Source: Mesorhizobium norvegicum
GTDB lineage: Bacteria; Pseudomonadota; Alphaproteobacteria; Rhizobiales; Rhizobiaceae
Assembly: GCF_004919685.1 (NCBI RefSeq)
Contig: NZ_SMYZ01000015.1
Span: 16,731-80,730 of the forward strand
DNA: 64,000 nt
Reading direction: 5' to 3'
The first letter of the stretch is position 1. The number at the start of each line of letters is the position of its first letter. Positions 8,522 through 17,446 of this stretch are shown piece by piece. Position numbers and translations under genes: made by a program. The notes beneath the pieces were generated by a model. The model did not search any database and was not told the origin of the DNA. It saw only the letters and a list, made by a program, of their open reading frames with translations.

Positions 8522-9006
8522 TGACTGTTTGTTCCCGGGGCGGCTGGAGCGCCTCCCGTTGTGGACTCATCGGTCAGCTGGACCATCCAGCTTGCCTGTT
8601 CGCCCGTGTCATATTCCTGGAAGCCGGCGCGCTGGAAGCCCCGGGCGACGCAGTCGGTTACGCCGGCGATCTTGAACTCTTTTTCAGCCACGCACATGTT
8701 GATCGGGCCGTCCCAGCGTCCACCGCGCTCGGCGTCTTCTGCATAAAGATAGTAAAACCTTGATGACAGCGGCCCTTCGATCAGCGTCTTGCAGCTCGAT
8801 CCCTCGATGTGCCACCAGCCCTCGGTGATCCAGCCAGCCTTGGCGCGATAGCCGATACCGACGCCGACCAGGTTCTGCGTGGCGTTGCAGACGCGGAAAT
8901 CGGCACGCGCCGGCGAGGCCATGACCAGCGCCGACAGGCCCACGGCAAGGCTCAGGAGCGGCATGGCAAAGGCAGAGCGCATGCGCTGCCTGCCGGCGGA
9001 ACTCAT
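8518..9006 (-). CDS. DUF1036 secreted protein
   Basis: Chosen start (9006) has GAGGGG about 7 bp upstream; longer in-frame starts exist up to 9072. A signal peptide (about residues 5-34, ending SPARA-DF) precedes a DUF1036 domain: FRVCNATQNLVGVGIGY, GWWHIEGSSCKTL, FYYLYAEDA and a C-terminal AGFQEYDTGE. Several Cys suggest disulfides. Function is unknown. It is the upstream partner of pyk, a linkage that may be conserved in rhizobia; no link to glycolysis is evident. Confidence 0.85.
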   Translation of the reverse strand: MSSAGRQRMRSAFAMPLLSLAVGLSALVMASPARADFRVCNATQNLVGVGIGYRAKAGWITEGWWHIEGSSCKTLIEGPLSSRFYYLYAEDAERGGRWDGPINMCVAEKEFKIAGVTDCVARGFQRAGFQEYDTGEQASWMVQLTDESTTGGAPAAPGTNSQ

Positions 9007-9251
9007 CCGAAAACCCCTCAAGAACCACATCAGCATCTCTCTGCGCCCCTTTTCGGAAAAGTCCGGGCGCATGTCAACGCACCGTTTTGTTCAATTCCAA
9101 TCGATTTAGAAAGGCTCCGGCGCACAATTCGCCGACTCCTGCCAGATTTCCCGGGAAACCTTGGCCAAACAACGGCATTGCGCAAGCGTCGTCTTCGTGG
9201 AATGACGATAGCACCCTCCCCGGAAGCCAGCGAACAGACCATTTCCCGCCA

Positions 9252-10049
9252 ATGACCCGATCCACAGTTTTCGCGCCTTTCGACATTGTCGAAGGCGACC
9301 GCAAGCGAGGCATCGTGCTGTTGGGCGATCATGCCCGCCGCGACTTGCCCGACGACTATGGCAGCCTCGGCCTGCCCTCGGCGGAGTTCGACCGCCACAT
9401 CGCCTATGACATCGGCGTCGAGACGGTGACGCGCGAACTGGCCGCCCTGCTTGGCGTGCCGGCGGTGCTCGCCAATTTTTCGCGGCTACTGATCGATCCC
9501 AATCGTGGCGAGGACGATCCGACGCTTATTCGCCAGCTCTATGACGGCACTGTCGTGCCCGGGAATTACCCCATCGCTCCCGAGGAGCGCGAAAGGCGGC
9601 TCGACCGCTACTACCGGCCCTATCACGACGCCGTCGGCGCCATGATCGCCTCGGTCGCGCAGGCCTCCGCCCAGGCGCCCTTCATCTTCTCGGTGCATTC
9701 CTTCACCCCTGCCATGCAAGGAATCCAGCGTCCCTGGCATGTTGGCATCCTTTGGGATCGGGACGACCGGGTGGCGCGGCCGCTGATCGACATGCTGGCC
9801 GCCGACAAGAACCTCGTTGTCGGCGACAATGAACCGTATGACGGCGCGCTGCGTGGCGACACCATGTACAGGCACGCCATCGTCAACGGCTTCGCCCATA
9901 CGCTGATCGAGATCCGCCAGGATCTGATCGCTGACCAGAAGGGCGCACTCGCCTGGGCCGAACGGTTGGCGCCGATCGTTGACGCCATCGATCGCCGTCC
10001 CGATATACATGTGGTCAAGCAATTCGGCTCCCGCACCGGGCCGCTATGA
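9252..10049 (+). CDS. N-formylglutamate amidohydrolase family protein
   Basis: About 265 residues. The internal ATG at 9252 is preferred: upstream in-frame codons to 9087 look non-coding and the family starts near FAPFDIVEGD. Motifs include LGDHARRDLP, FDRHIAYDIG, NFSRLLIDPNR, FSVHSFTPAM and a C-terminal HAIVNGFAHTLIEIRQDLI, all typical of the FGase/HutG-like zinc hydrolases. The protein could hydrolyse N-formyl amino acids, but no histidine-degradation genes are nearby. The stop overlaps the DUF1244 start (ATGA). Confidence 0.88.
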   Translation: MTRSTVFAPFDIVEGDRKRGIVLLGDHARRDLPDDYGSLGLPSAEFDRHIAYDIGVETVTRELAALLGVPAVLANFSRLLIDPNRGEDDPTLIRQLYDGTVVPGNYPIAPEERERRLDRYYRPYHDAVGAMIASVAQASAQAPFIFSVHSFTPAMQGIQRPWHVGILWDRDDRVARPLIDMLAADKNLVVGDNEPYDGALRGDTMYRHAIVNGFAHTLIEIRQDLIADQKGALAWAERLAPIVDAIDRRPDIHVVKQFGSRTGPL

Positions 10050-10372
10050 CGGAGGCTGTGACCATGACCGAACTCAGTGACGAGCAGCAACGCGATTTCG
10101 AGGCCGCTGCCTTTCGGCGGCTGGTCGAGCATCTGCGCGAGCGCAACGACGTGCAGAACATCGACCTGATGAACCTCGCCGGCTTCTGCCGCAACTGCCT
10201 GTCGAACTGGTATCGCGAGGCGGCGAATGCCGACGGCATCGACCTCACCAAGGACCAGTCGCGCGAGATCGTCTACGGCATGCCTTACGCACAATGGCAG
10301 GCGCTCAACCAGACCGAGGCCTCCGACGCCAAGAAGGCCGAATTCGAGGCAAGGCGCCCCAAGGACCATTAG
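10046..10372 (+). CDS. DUF1244 protein
   Basis: A 108-residue protein whose AAFRRLVEHLRERNDVQNIDLMNLAGFCRNCLSNW core defines DUF1244, a small family widespread in proteobacteria. Two Cys in FCRNCLSNW are conserved. No enzyme activity is known to me. ATG at 10046 overlaps the upstream stop; a second ATG at 10064 is possible. It is translationally coupled to the formylglutamate-hydrolase-like gene. Confidence 0.88.
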   Translation: MTEAVTMTELSDEQQRDFEAAAFRRLVEHLRERNDVQNIDLMNLAGFCRNCLSNWYREAANADGIDLTKDQSREIVYGMPYAQWQALNQTEASDAKKAEFEARRPKDH

Positions 10373-10410
10373 TCGACCGGGGGAGTTGCCGGCCAATACC
10401 ACGCGCCTTC

Positions 10411-10590
10411 GTCATCCCAGGGCGAAGCAGGAGCGCAGCTCCGTCGCGGAGACCCTGGGATCCATGCCGCGACCTCAGCCGAGGAATGCAACGGAGCAAG
10501 ATTCTGCACCGCAGCGGCACTTTGGAGTCGCGGCATGGATCCTGGGGTCTGCGCCGCGTCGCTGCGCTCCTTGCTCCGCCCCAGGATGAC
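10411..10590. repeat. 180-bp palindromic element between GTCATCC and GGATGAC ends
   Basis: The outer ends are GTCATCCCAGGG and CCCCAGGATGAC. The inner parts CCTGGGATCCATGCCGCGAC and GTCGCGGCATGGATCCTGGG are near-perfect inverse copies. The rest of the 383-bp gap from 10373 to 10755 holds no gene I can support. I recognise the sequence style as a dispersed rhizobial palindrome; copy number was not testable. Confidence 0.75.
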
Positions 10591-10755
10591 GACAGTGAAG
10601 AGGCTTATGCTAATCTCCAAAGTGGGGAGGCGTCGCGAACGAGACGCATCCTACCCACCTGTTTGGTCCAAGCATTTCCCCCAGACCAGCACTTGACTGA
10701 AAATTGAATCGATCTAATTTGCCGCGCGAGGCCAATTTTGACCGGATTCTTATCA

Positions 10756-11931
10756 ATGCGCGCCCAAGACGTCATGCAGACTGCCATTCGCGGACGATGG
10801 GCTCTCGCGGCCATTTTCCTCGCCAACGGCTTCCTGACCGGCAGCTGGGCGCCGCAGATACCGGTGTTCCTGACCCGGCTGGAGATCTCGAAGTTCACGC
10901 TCGGCCTGCTGATTCTGCTGTTCGGCGTCGGTGCCGTCATCGCCATGACCTGGTGTGGTCATCTGATCTCGAAACATGGTTCGCGCACCGTACTGCGCTG
11001 GTTCGCCCTGTGCGGCAGCCTCGGTCTGCTGGTCGTGGCGCTGGCGCCCAACGTGCCGCTGGCGGCCGTCGCCATGGTCATCTTCGGCGGCTCGATCGGC
11101 GGCATGGACGTCGCCATGAATGCCAATGCGGTGGTGGTCGAACGACGGCTCTCCCGGGCCATCATGTCGTCCTCGCACGGTTTCTGGAGCCTTGGCGGTT
11201 TCGCCGGTGGCGGCCTCGGCGGCTTTGCCATCCAGCACTACGGCCACCTCGCCCACGCGGCGGTGGTGACAGCCCTTGCCTTCACGGTGATCGCGGTGGC
11301 GGTCCGTCATCTGATTGCCGAAGACAGGCCGCAGGCGGCCGAGCATCACAAGTTCGCATTGCCGGCCAACCCACTGGTGTACCTCGTCGGCTTGATGGCG
11401 CTGCTGGCGATGATCTCCGAGGGCGCGGTGCTCGACTGGGCAGCGCTGTATCTGCGGCAGGAACTCGGCGCCGACCTCGCCATCGCGGGCCTCGCCTATG
11501 CCGGGTTTTCGGGCGTCATGGCGATCACGCGATTCTTCGGCGACGGCGTGCGCAATCGCTTCGGCGCGGTGATGACGCTGCGCGTGTCGGCCCTCGTCGC
11601 CGCCGTCGGTATGCTGGTGGCTGGCCTGGCGCCCTCGCCTTGGCTCGCCATTGCGGCCTTTGCCTTTTGTGGCTTTGGCATCGCCAACATGGTGCCGATC
11701 ATCTTTTCGGCCGGCGGCAACCAGGAAGGCATGTCGTCGGGCACCGGCATGAGCGTGGTCACCACCATTGGCTATTGCGGCATACTGGTGGCTCCATCGG
11801 CGATCGGCTTCGTCGCCGAGCATTCCAGCTTCGGTCCGATCTTCGTCGCCTTGTCGGGATTGCTGATCATCGTGTTGCTGATGGCCGGGCTCGCTCACCG
11901 CGCCGAATTCGCGCCAGCACCCGCCGAATAG
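10756..11931 (+). CDS. MFS transporter
   Basis: About 391 residues with some 12 hydrophobic segments. The loop-2/3 motif reads GHLISKHGSRTVLRW, a diverged form of the MFS GxxxDRxGRR signature. The protein is YbjJ-like in overall pattern (GSWAPQIPVFLTRL at the N-terminus, internal GGSIGGMDVAMNANAVVVE). Substrate unknown. ATG 10756 is preferred over a TTG at 10738. Its 3' end overlaps the convergent LysR gene by 37 bp, so the two transcripts must collide. Confidence 0.88.
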   Translation: MRAQDVMQTAIRGRWALAAIFLANGFLTGSWAPQIPVFLTRLEISKFTLGLLILLFGVGAVIAMTWCGHLISKHGSRTVLRWFALCGSLGLLVVALAPNVPLAAVAMVIFGGSIGGMDVAMNANAVVVERRLSRAIMSSSHGFWSLGGFAGGGLGGFAIQHYGHLAHAAVVTALAFTVIAVAVRHLIAEDRPQAAEHHKFALPANPLVYLVGLMALLAMISEGAVLDWAALYLRQELGADLAIAGLAYAGFSGVMAITRFFGDGVRNRFGAVMTLRVSALVAAVGMLVAGLAPSPWLAIAAFAFCGFGIANMVPIIFSAGGNQEGMSSGTGMSVVTTIGYCGILVAPSAIGFVAEHSSFGPIFVALSGLLIIVLLMAGLAHRAEFAPAPAE

Positions 11932-12803
11932 CGCTTCAGCTCCTCGTAGAGGAAATCCACTACCCGGCGGATGCGCACGCTGGTGCGTACGTCGCGGTGC
12001 ATCGCCAGCCACACCGGCAGGACAGGCAAAGGCAGGCCGGGCAGCAATTTCTCCACCGATGGGTCACGGTCGACCAGCGGCTCCTGGCCGAGACCGATGC
12101 CGTTTCCCGCCCGCACCGCCTCCCACAGAACGATCTGGTTGTCGGCCCTGAAGCGAAAACTGCTCCGGGTGACCGGGATGCCATACTGGGTGAAGCCTCT
12201 GATGATGTCGTCGCTGCGGTCGAAGCCGACCAAATCGTGGTCGACAAGGTCGGCGGGCTTCAGCGGGTGGCCGCGCCTGTCGAGATAGGATCTGGCGGCG
12301 CACGCGCAGAGGGGAATGTCGCAGACCTTGCGCGCCGTCAGCTCATTCTGCGCCGGCTTGACCATGCGGATGGCGATATCCGCATCCCTGCGCAACAGGT
12401 TCTCCACCTGGTTTGAAGCAACGATCTCGACCTCGATGCCGGGCTCCTCGATCCCCAGCCGCATCGTCATCTGCGGCAGCACATAGGCCGCCACCACCTC
12501 GCTGGCAGCGATGCGCACCGTGCCTTCGATGGCCTCGACCGAACCCAGCGCCAGCAGTGAGAAGGCGCTTGCCTGCTCGCTGACCGCCTTGCCGCGTTCG
12601 AACAGCGTGCTGCCGGCTTCTGTCAGCTCATAGCCGCGCCGCCCACGTCGGAACAGCGTGACGCCCAGCGCCTGTTCGAGCTCGCCGATGTGACGGCCAA
12701 GCGTCGGCTGGCTGGCCGAGAGCTTTCGCGCGGCAGCCGACAGGCTGCCGGTTTCCGCCACGGTGACGAAGCTCTTGATCAGGTTCCAGTCGATTTCAGC
12801 CAT
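11895..12803 (-). CDS. LysR-family transcriptional regulator
   Basis: 302 residues: an N-terminal winged helix-turn-helix (IDWNLIKSFVTVAETGSLSAAARKLSASQPTLGRHI) and a C-terminal inducer-binding domain. It is divergent from the NmrA-like gene at 12901 with 97 bp between starts, the standard LysR arrangement, so that gene is its probable target. A 14-bp palindrome sits at its own start codon. Confidence 0.93.
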   Translation of the reverse strand: MAEIDWNLIKSFVTVAETGSLSAAARKLSASQPTLGRHIGELEQALGVTLFRRGRRGYELTEAGSTLFERGKAVSEQASAFSLLALGSVEAIEGTVRIAASEVVAAYVLPQMTMRLGIEEPGIEVEIVASNQVENLLRRDADIAIRMVKPAQNELTARKVCDIPLCACAARSYLDRRGHPLKPADLVDHDLVGFDRSDDIIRGFTQYGIPVTRSSFRFRADNQIVLWEAVRAGNGIGLGQEPLVDRDPSVEKLLPGLPLPVLPVWLAMHRDVRTSVRIRRVVDFLYEELKRYSAGAGANSAR

Positions 12804-12815
12804 TCATTTATGAAT
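12802..12815. promoter_or_regulatory. Palindrome at the LysR start (candidate autoregulatory site)
   Basis: ATTCAT-TT-ATGAAT is a perfect inverted repeat overlapping the LysR start codon, in the LysR/reductase divergent gap. LysR sites are usually AT-rich T-N11-A dyads; here the spacing is T-N10-A, so this is tentative. Confidence 0.4.
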
Positions 12816-12900
12816 ATCAAAACACCAATCATAGTCAATTTCCATTCGCATCCGAGGCGATCATATTCCGGCTGCAAACACCAACCAGGAGTACCTAAAA

Positions 12901-13859
12901 TGACCAAGATCGCAATTCTCGGTGCCAATGGCCGGCTCGGCCGCGTGGTCGCCAAGGCCTTCATCGACGCCGGCTATGACGTCCGCGCCATCACTCGCAA
13001 CGGCAAGGTGCCAGCCGAACTCAAGGGCGCCACGGCCGTTGCCGGTGATGGGCTCGACCGTGACGCGCTTATCCGCGCCACGGAGGGCGTCGATATCATC
13101 TTCAACGGCCTCAACCCGATCTACACCGAATGGGTCAAGTGCATGCCGATGGCCGAGAACGTCATGGCCGCCTGCCGGGCGAACGGTGCTTTGCACCTTG
13201 CTCCGGGCAACGTCTACAATTTCGGCTCGCCGATCCCGGCGGTGATATCAGAAGACACGCCCTTCCAGCCGACGACCGAAAAGGGTCGCATCCGCGTCGC
13301 CATGGAAGACCTGTTTCGCCGCGAGGCCGACGCCGGCCGGGTACGCACCGTTCTCTTGCGGGCCGGCGACTTCTTCGGCGGCACCGGCAGCGGATCATGG
13401 TTCGATCTGGTCGTCGCCGCCAAGATGAACAAGGGCACCTATACCGCGCCCGGCCCGGTCGACCTCGTGCATGAATGGGCCTACCTGCCGGATCTGGCCA
13501 AGGCTTTCGTCGGACTGGCGAAAAACCTGGACAAGCTCGGCGCCTACGAAGCGCTGAACTTTCCGGGCCATGCCGTTACCGACCTGGAGATCAAGGCAGC
13601 AGCAGAGAAGGCGCTTGGTCGCCCGCTCAAGATGACCTCGATGGCCTGGTGGGTGCTGCGCGCCGGCAGCCCGTTCGTGGCGATGTGGCGCGAGATCGTC
13701 TCGATGTCCTATCTGCGCTTCGAGCCGCACCAACTGGCCTCGGCAAGGCTGGAAGGCATCATCGGTACGATCCCGCACACGCCTCTCGATCAGGCAGTCA
13801 CCGAGGCACTCGAGGATATCGGCATCGCCATCGTGAACGACGTTGCGAAAGCTGCCTGA
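12901..13859 (+). CDS. NAD(P)-dependent epimerase / NmrA-like reductase
   Basis: 319 residues. The N-terminal Rossmann motif ILGANGRLGRVVAKAF (GxxGxxG, residues 8-14) binds NAD(P). A region around HLAPGNVYNFG lies where SDR proteins carry the catalytic Ser/Tyr; the canonical YxxxK is not clear, so it may be an atypical SDR. The C-terminal LNFPGHAVTDLEIKAA resembles epimerase substrate domains. Substrate unknown. It is divergent from and probably controlled by the LysR regulator; AGGAG precedes the ATG. Confidence 0.82.
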
Positions 13860-13938
13860 CAGGCAAGGCGGGCGCGGGGCTACGAGCCTGCCTGCCTATC
13901 TCTTCAGACTGAAAGTCCCTACGGACCGAAAGGGCGGC

Positions 13939-14097
13939 TCAGAGCCGCCCCATCAACAGCAACACCAGAAGCACCACCAACACCACGCCGACAATGCCCG
14001 ACGGCCCATAACCCCAGGAGCGCGAATGCGGCCAGGCCGGCACCGCGCCAATGAGGACAAGGATCAGGACGATGATGACGATGGTGTTGATCGGCAT
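13939..14097 (-). CDS. DUF3309 small membrane protein
   Basis: A 52-residue protein: hydrophobic N-terminal helix (TIVIIVLILVLIGAVP), the family signature WPHSRSWGYGPSG, then a second hydrophobic helix ending LLLMGRL. This is the DUF3309 pattern, common in rhizobia and often stress-related. Topology is two helices around a short loop. Function unknown. Its ribosome site lies just after an inverted repeat at 14104-14132, and the stop codon is inside a GC-rich palindrome at 13932-13950. Confidence 0.88.
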   Translation of the reverse strand: MPINTIVIIVLILVLIGAVPAWPHSRSWGYGPSGIVGVVLVVLLVLLLMGRL

Positions 14098-14103
14098 GAG
14101 AGA

Positions 14104-14132
14104 GTCCCTGCATTGACGCTTTGCTCAGGGAC
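14104..14132 (-). promoter_or_regulatory. Inverted repeat before the DUF3309 start
   Basis: GTCCCTG and CAGGGAC arms are separated by 15 nt and end 6 nt before the DUF3309 ATG. In the mRNA the purine-rich GGGAC that could serve as ribosome site lies in one arm, so folding could limit translation. A protein-binding dyad is the alternative. Confidence 0.45.
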
Positions 14133-14138
14133 AATGCA

Positions 14139-14169
14139 AAAGGCCGCCCGGTTGTTCCGGGCGGCCTTT
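14139..14169 (-). terminator. Terminator of the RND efflux operon
   Basis: Perfect 13-bp arms AAAGGCCGCCCGG / CCGGGCGGCCTTT around a 5-nt loop, 24 bp downstream of the RND permease stop on the minus strand. Confidence 0.75.
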
Positions 14170-14192
14170 GCCATTCAAATCGGGAAGCCTGC

Positions 14193-17100
14193 CTATTCGG
14201 CTGCTTTTGGAAAGGCGATCGCCGGCTCGGCGCCGGCATCACGGCCTGGCGTTTCGGTAGACGAAACCGTGCCTTTGCCGCGCCGGAACACCCGGCGGAA
14301 AAACGCGTAGAAGCGGCTGTTCTTGCTGCGCGTGAAGATCATCAGCATCGACGGCGTCACCACCAGCGTCAGCAGTGTGGCAAAGGACAGACCGAAGACG
14401 ATCGCCGACGACAGCGAAATCCACCATTGCGTCGACGGCGCATTGATCGTCGTCTCGTGATGGAAGATTTCGAGACCGAGGCCAAAGGCGATCGGCAGCA
14501 CACCAAGGATCGCCGACACCGCCGTCAGCACGACCGGGCGGGCGCGCTCGCGGCAGGTCTGCAGCACCGCGTCCATCTTGTCCCAGCCTTCTTGGCGCAG
14601 CCGGTCATAGGTGTCGATGAGCACGATGTTGTTGTTGACCACCACGCCGGCCAGCGCGATGACGCCGATGCCCGACATGACGATGCCGAACGCCTCTCCC
14701 GTCAACAGCAGCCCCAGGAACACGCCGATCGTCGCCATGACAACGCAGGACAGCACCATCAGCACACTCGTGAATTTGTTGAACTGCATCAGAAGCACGA
14801 GGAAGATCAGGAAGATCGCCGCCCCGAAGGCCTTGCCGAGGAAGGCGCTGGCCTCGGCGCTGTCTTCGTTCGAACCAGCCAGCTTCCAGCGCGTGCCGCT
14901 GTCCAGCTTCATATCGGTGACCGCCTGGGTGACCTCCTGTTGCACGGCCGCAACCTGCGCACCGGCCGCGACATTGGCCTGCACCACCACGGTGCGTGCG
15001 CCATCGATGCGGTTGAGGATGCCGACGCTGGGCTTCGCCTTGCGGACGACGAAGTTCGAGATCGGCACCGAACCTTGCGAGGTCTGCACCCGGAGTTCGT
15101 CGAGCGTCGACAGCGTGCGCCGGTCTTCCGGCAGGCGCAGCCTGATGTCGACCGCCTTGTCGGCGCCGGCCGGGCGGTATTCGCTCAGCTTCAGGCCGTT
15201 GGTCACCAACTGCACGACCGTTCCGACCGCGGTCGGGCTGATGCCGTACTGTGCCGCTTTGGCGCGGTCGACTTCCAGTGCCCAGTCTACACCGGGCGGC
15301 GGCAGGCCGTCGGAGATGTCGATGACGCCCGGCACCTTGGCGATGCGCGCCGCCACGGCGCGGGCCTTCTCGTCCAGGCCGGCCGGGTCGATGGCCGAAA
15401 GCCTGATCTGGATCGGCTTGCCGGTGGGCGGGCCGGCCTCCGGCACGCGGACCTCGACATCGACGCCGGGAATGCCGGCCATGACGCCACGCAACTCATC
15501 CAGGATCTGGTTTGCCGATTTGCGCTCACGCCAGTCGACAAATTCATACTGGATGACGCCGACAACGTCTTCCGGAACGTCCTGGCCGCCGCCCTGCGTC
15601 TTGCCGACAAGGGTGTAGACGGATTTGACGCCAGGCCAGCCGAGCAGCCGGTTTTCGGCGATCTTGGTCGCGGTGTCCATTTCGGCCAGCGAAAGATTGC
15701 CGCGTGCGTGCACGTAGAGCAGGCCGTAGTCGGGCTCGACACTGGGGAAGAACTCGACACCGGCGCCATATTTCGAATAGGCGTAGCCGACGCCGAACAG
15801 CAGCGCCACGGTCAGCAGAACCACGGTGATCGGGAACCGCACCGCCTGCTTGACGATGGCCATGTACCAACCGTCGCGATTGTCGTCTTCATGGTGCTGC
15901 GGCGCCTTGGCGAAGATCGCCCCCAGCGTCGGCGCGAAGACCAGCGCATAGAGCATCGAGGCCGACAGCGTGACGATCAGGGTGATCGGCATGTATTTCA
16001 TGAAGTCGCCGATGATGCCCGGCCAGAACAGCAGCGGCGAAAACGCCGCGATGCGCGTCATCGTCGCGGCGATGACCGGACCGGCCATGCGCTTGGCGGC
16101 AAGCGCGAAGGCTTCCGCCTTCGGCATGCCCTCGCTCATCCGCCGCTCGGCGAACTCGGTGACGATGATGGCGTCGTCGACCAGCATGCCGACGGCCAGA
16201 ATGAGGCTGAACAGCACGATCATGTTGATCGTGTAGCCCATCATCGCCAGCAACAGGATACCCATCAGGAAGGATGATGGAATGGCGAGACCGATCAGCA
16301 GCGAGGCACGGCCGGACAGCGCATAGAGGATGACGACGAACACCAGGATCACGGCGATCATGACGTGGTTCTGCAGGTCACCGAGCAACTGGTTGACGAA
16401 GACCGACTTGTCCTGCGTGTAGGTGACGTTCATGCCTTCCGGCATCGTCTTGAGGAACGCATCCGATACGGCCCGCACCTTGGTGAGCGTGTCGATCAGA
16501 TTGGCGCCGATGCGCTTCTTGACCTCGATGGCGATGGCCGGCTTGCCGTTGAGGCGGGTGATCGTTTCGGCATCGGCGAAGGTCGATCGGATCGTGGCAA
16601 TGTCCCTGGCGTGAACCACGGCATTGGGGCCGGCGACAACCGGCAGGTTGGCGACATCTTCCGGAGTCTCGATCAACGACGGTACCTTGACCGCGTACTT
16701 GCCTTGCGAACCTTCGAGGTTGCCGGCGGCGACCAGGCTGTTCGAAGCGCCGACGGCGCCGATCAGCTGATCGAGCTGCAGGCCGTAAGAAGACAGTTTC
16801 ATCGGATCGATGACGACTTCGACGAGATCGTCACGCGAGCCCTGCAACGAGCCTTCGAGAACACCGGGCACTTCCTCGATGCGGTCGCGCAATTCGCGAG
16901 CGGCGGCGGTCAGAACGCGCTCGGGCAATTCGCCCGACAGGGTGACGACGAGGACCGGGAATTCGGAGATGTTGACTTCGGTGACCACGGGCTCTTCGGC
17001 AGCCTGCGGCAGGTCGGCCTTGCCGTCCTGCACCTTGCTGCGCGTATCCTGCAGTGCCGTCGCCAGGTTTGTCTGCGGCTGGAACTCGACCAGCACATAG

Positions 17101-17366
17101 CCGCCGCCCTGGAAGGCAGCCGAGCGCATTTCCTTGAGGCCCTTCAGGCTCTTCAGCTTGCTTTCCATCGGCCGCAGCAAAAGCCGCTCGGAATCCTCAG
17201 GCGAAATGCCTTGATAGATCAGGCTGACATACATCATCGGAATCGGAACGTCGGGTTCCGCTTCCTTCGGCGTCGACTGATAGGCGACCCAGCCGGCGAG
17301 CAGCAGGAAGGCCAGGACCGAGATGGTCAGGCGGGCATTGTTGATCGCGAGTTTGACGATATCCAT
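14193..17366 (-). CDS. RND multidrug efflux permease (HAE1/AcrB type)
   Basis: 1057 residues, the expected length for an RND pump. The N-terminal helix is followed by two large periplasmic loops. TM4 carries the proton-relay region LAVGMLVDDAIIVTEF (two adjacent Asp), as in AcrB. A second transmembrane set lies at the C-terminus (GIGVIALAGVVVNNNIVLIDTYDR). Substrates are unknown. It lies downstream of an adaptor gene, with an 80-bp gap. No TolC-like outer membrane gene is nearby, so a channel elsewhere must be shared. Confidence 0.94.
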   Translation of the reverse strand: MDIVKLAINNARLTISVLAFLLLAGWVAYQSTPKEAEPDVPIPMMYVSLIYQGISPEDSERLLLRPMESKLKSLKGLKEMRSAAFQGGGYVLVEFQPQTNLATALQDTRSKVQDGKADLPQAAEEPVVTEVNISEFPVLVVTLSGELPERVLTAAARELRDRIEEVPGVLEGSLQGSRDDLVEVVIDPMKLSSYGLQLDQLIGAVGASNSLVAAGNLEGSQGKYAVKVPSLIETPEDVANLPVVAGPNAVVHARDIATIRSTFADAETITRLNGKPAIAIEVKKRIGANLIDTLTKVRAVSDAFLKTMPEGMNVTYTQDKSVFVNQLLGDLQNHVMIAVILVFVVILYALSGRASLLIGLAIPSSFLMGILLLAMMGYTINMIVLFSLILAVGMLVDDAIIVTEFAERRMSEGMPKAEAFALAAKRMAGPVIAATMTRIAAFSPLLFWPGIIGDFMKYMPITLIVTLSASMLYALVFAPTLGAIFAKAPQHHEDDNRDGWYMAIVKQAVRFPITVVLLTVALLFGVGYAYSKYGAGVEFFPSVEPDYGLLYVHARGNLSLAEMDTATKIAENRLLGWPGVKSVYTLVGKTQGGGQDVPEDVVGVIQYEFVDWRERKSANQILDELRGVMAGIPGVDVEVRVPEAGPPTGKPIQIRLSAIDPAGLDEKARAVAARIAKVPGVIDISDGLPPPGVDWALEVDRAKAAQYGISPTAVGTVVQLVTNGLKLSEYRPAGADKAVDIRLRLPEDRRTLSTLDELRVQTSQGSVPISNFVVRKAKPSVGILNRIDGARTVVVQANVAAGAQVAAVQQEVTQAVTDMKLDSGTRWKLAGSNEDSAEASAFLGKAFGAAIFLIFLVLLMQFNKFTSVLMVLSCVVMATIGVFLGLLLTGEAFGIVMSGIGVIALAGVVVNNNIVLIDTYDRLRQEGWDKMDAVLQTCRERARPVVLTAVSAILGVLPIAFGLGLEIFHHETTINAPSTQWWISLSSAIVFGLSFATLLTLVVTPSMLMIFTRSKNSRFYAFFRRVFRRGKGTVSSTETPGRDAGAEPAIAFPKAAE

Positions 17367-17446
17367 GGCTAACGCCTGTTCTTGAATTTCAGGAGCTGCG
17401 TCGCAGCCGCTTGTCCCCGCCCAGGGCCTGTCCGCGCTAACCCGTG

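Noticed and set aside
14121..16277. A 718-codon open frame on the plus strand, opposite the RND permease
   Set aside because: It is antisense to a well-supported 1057-residue pump, is rich in Arg/His/Asp with no domains, and has the composition expected of a GC-rich shadow frame.
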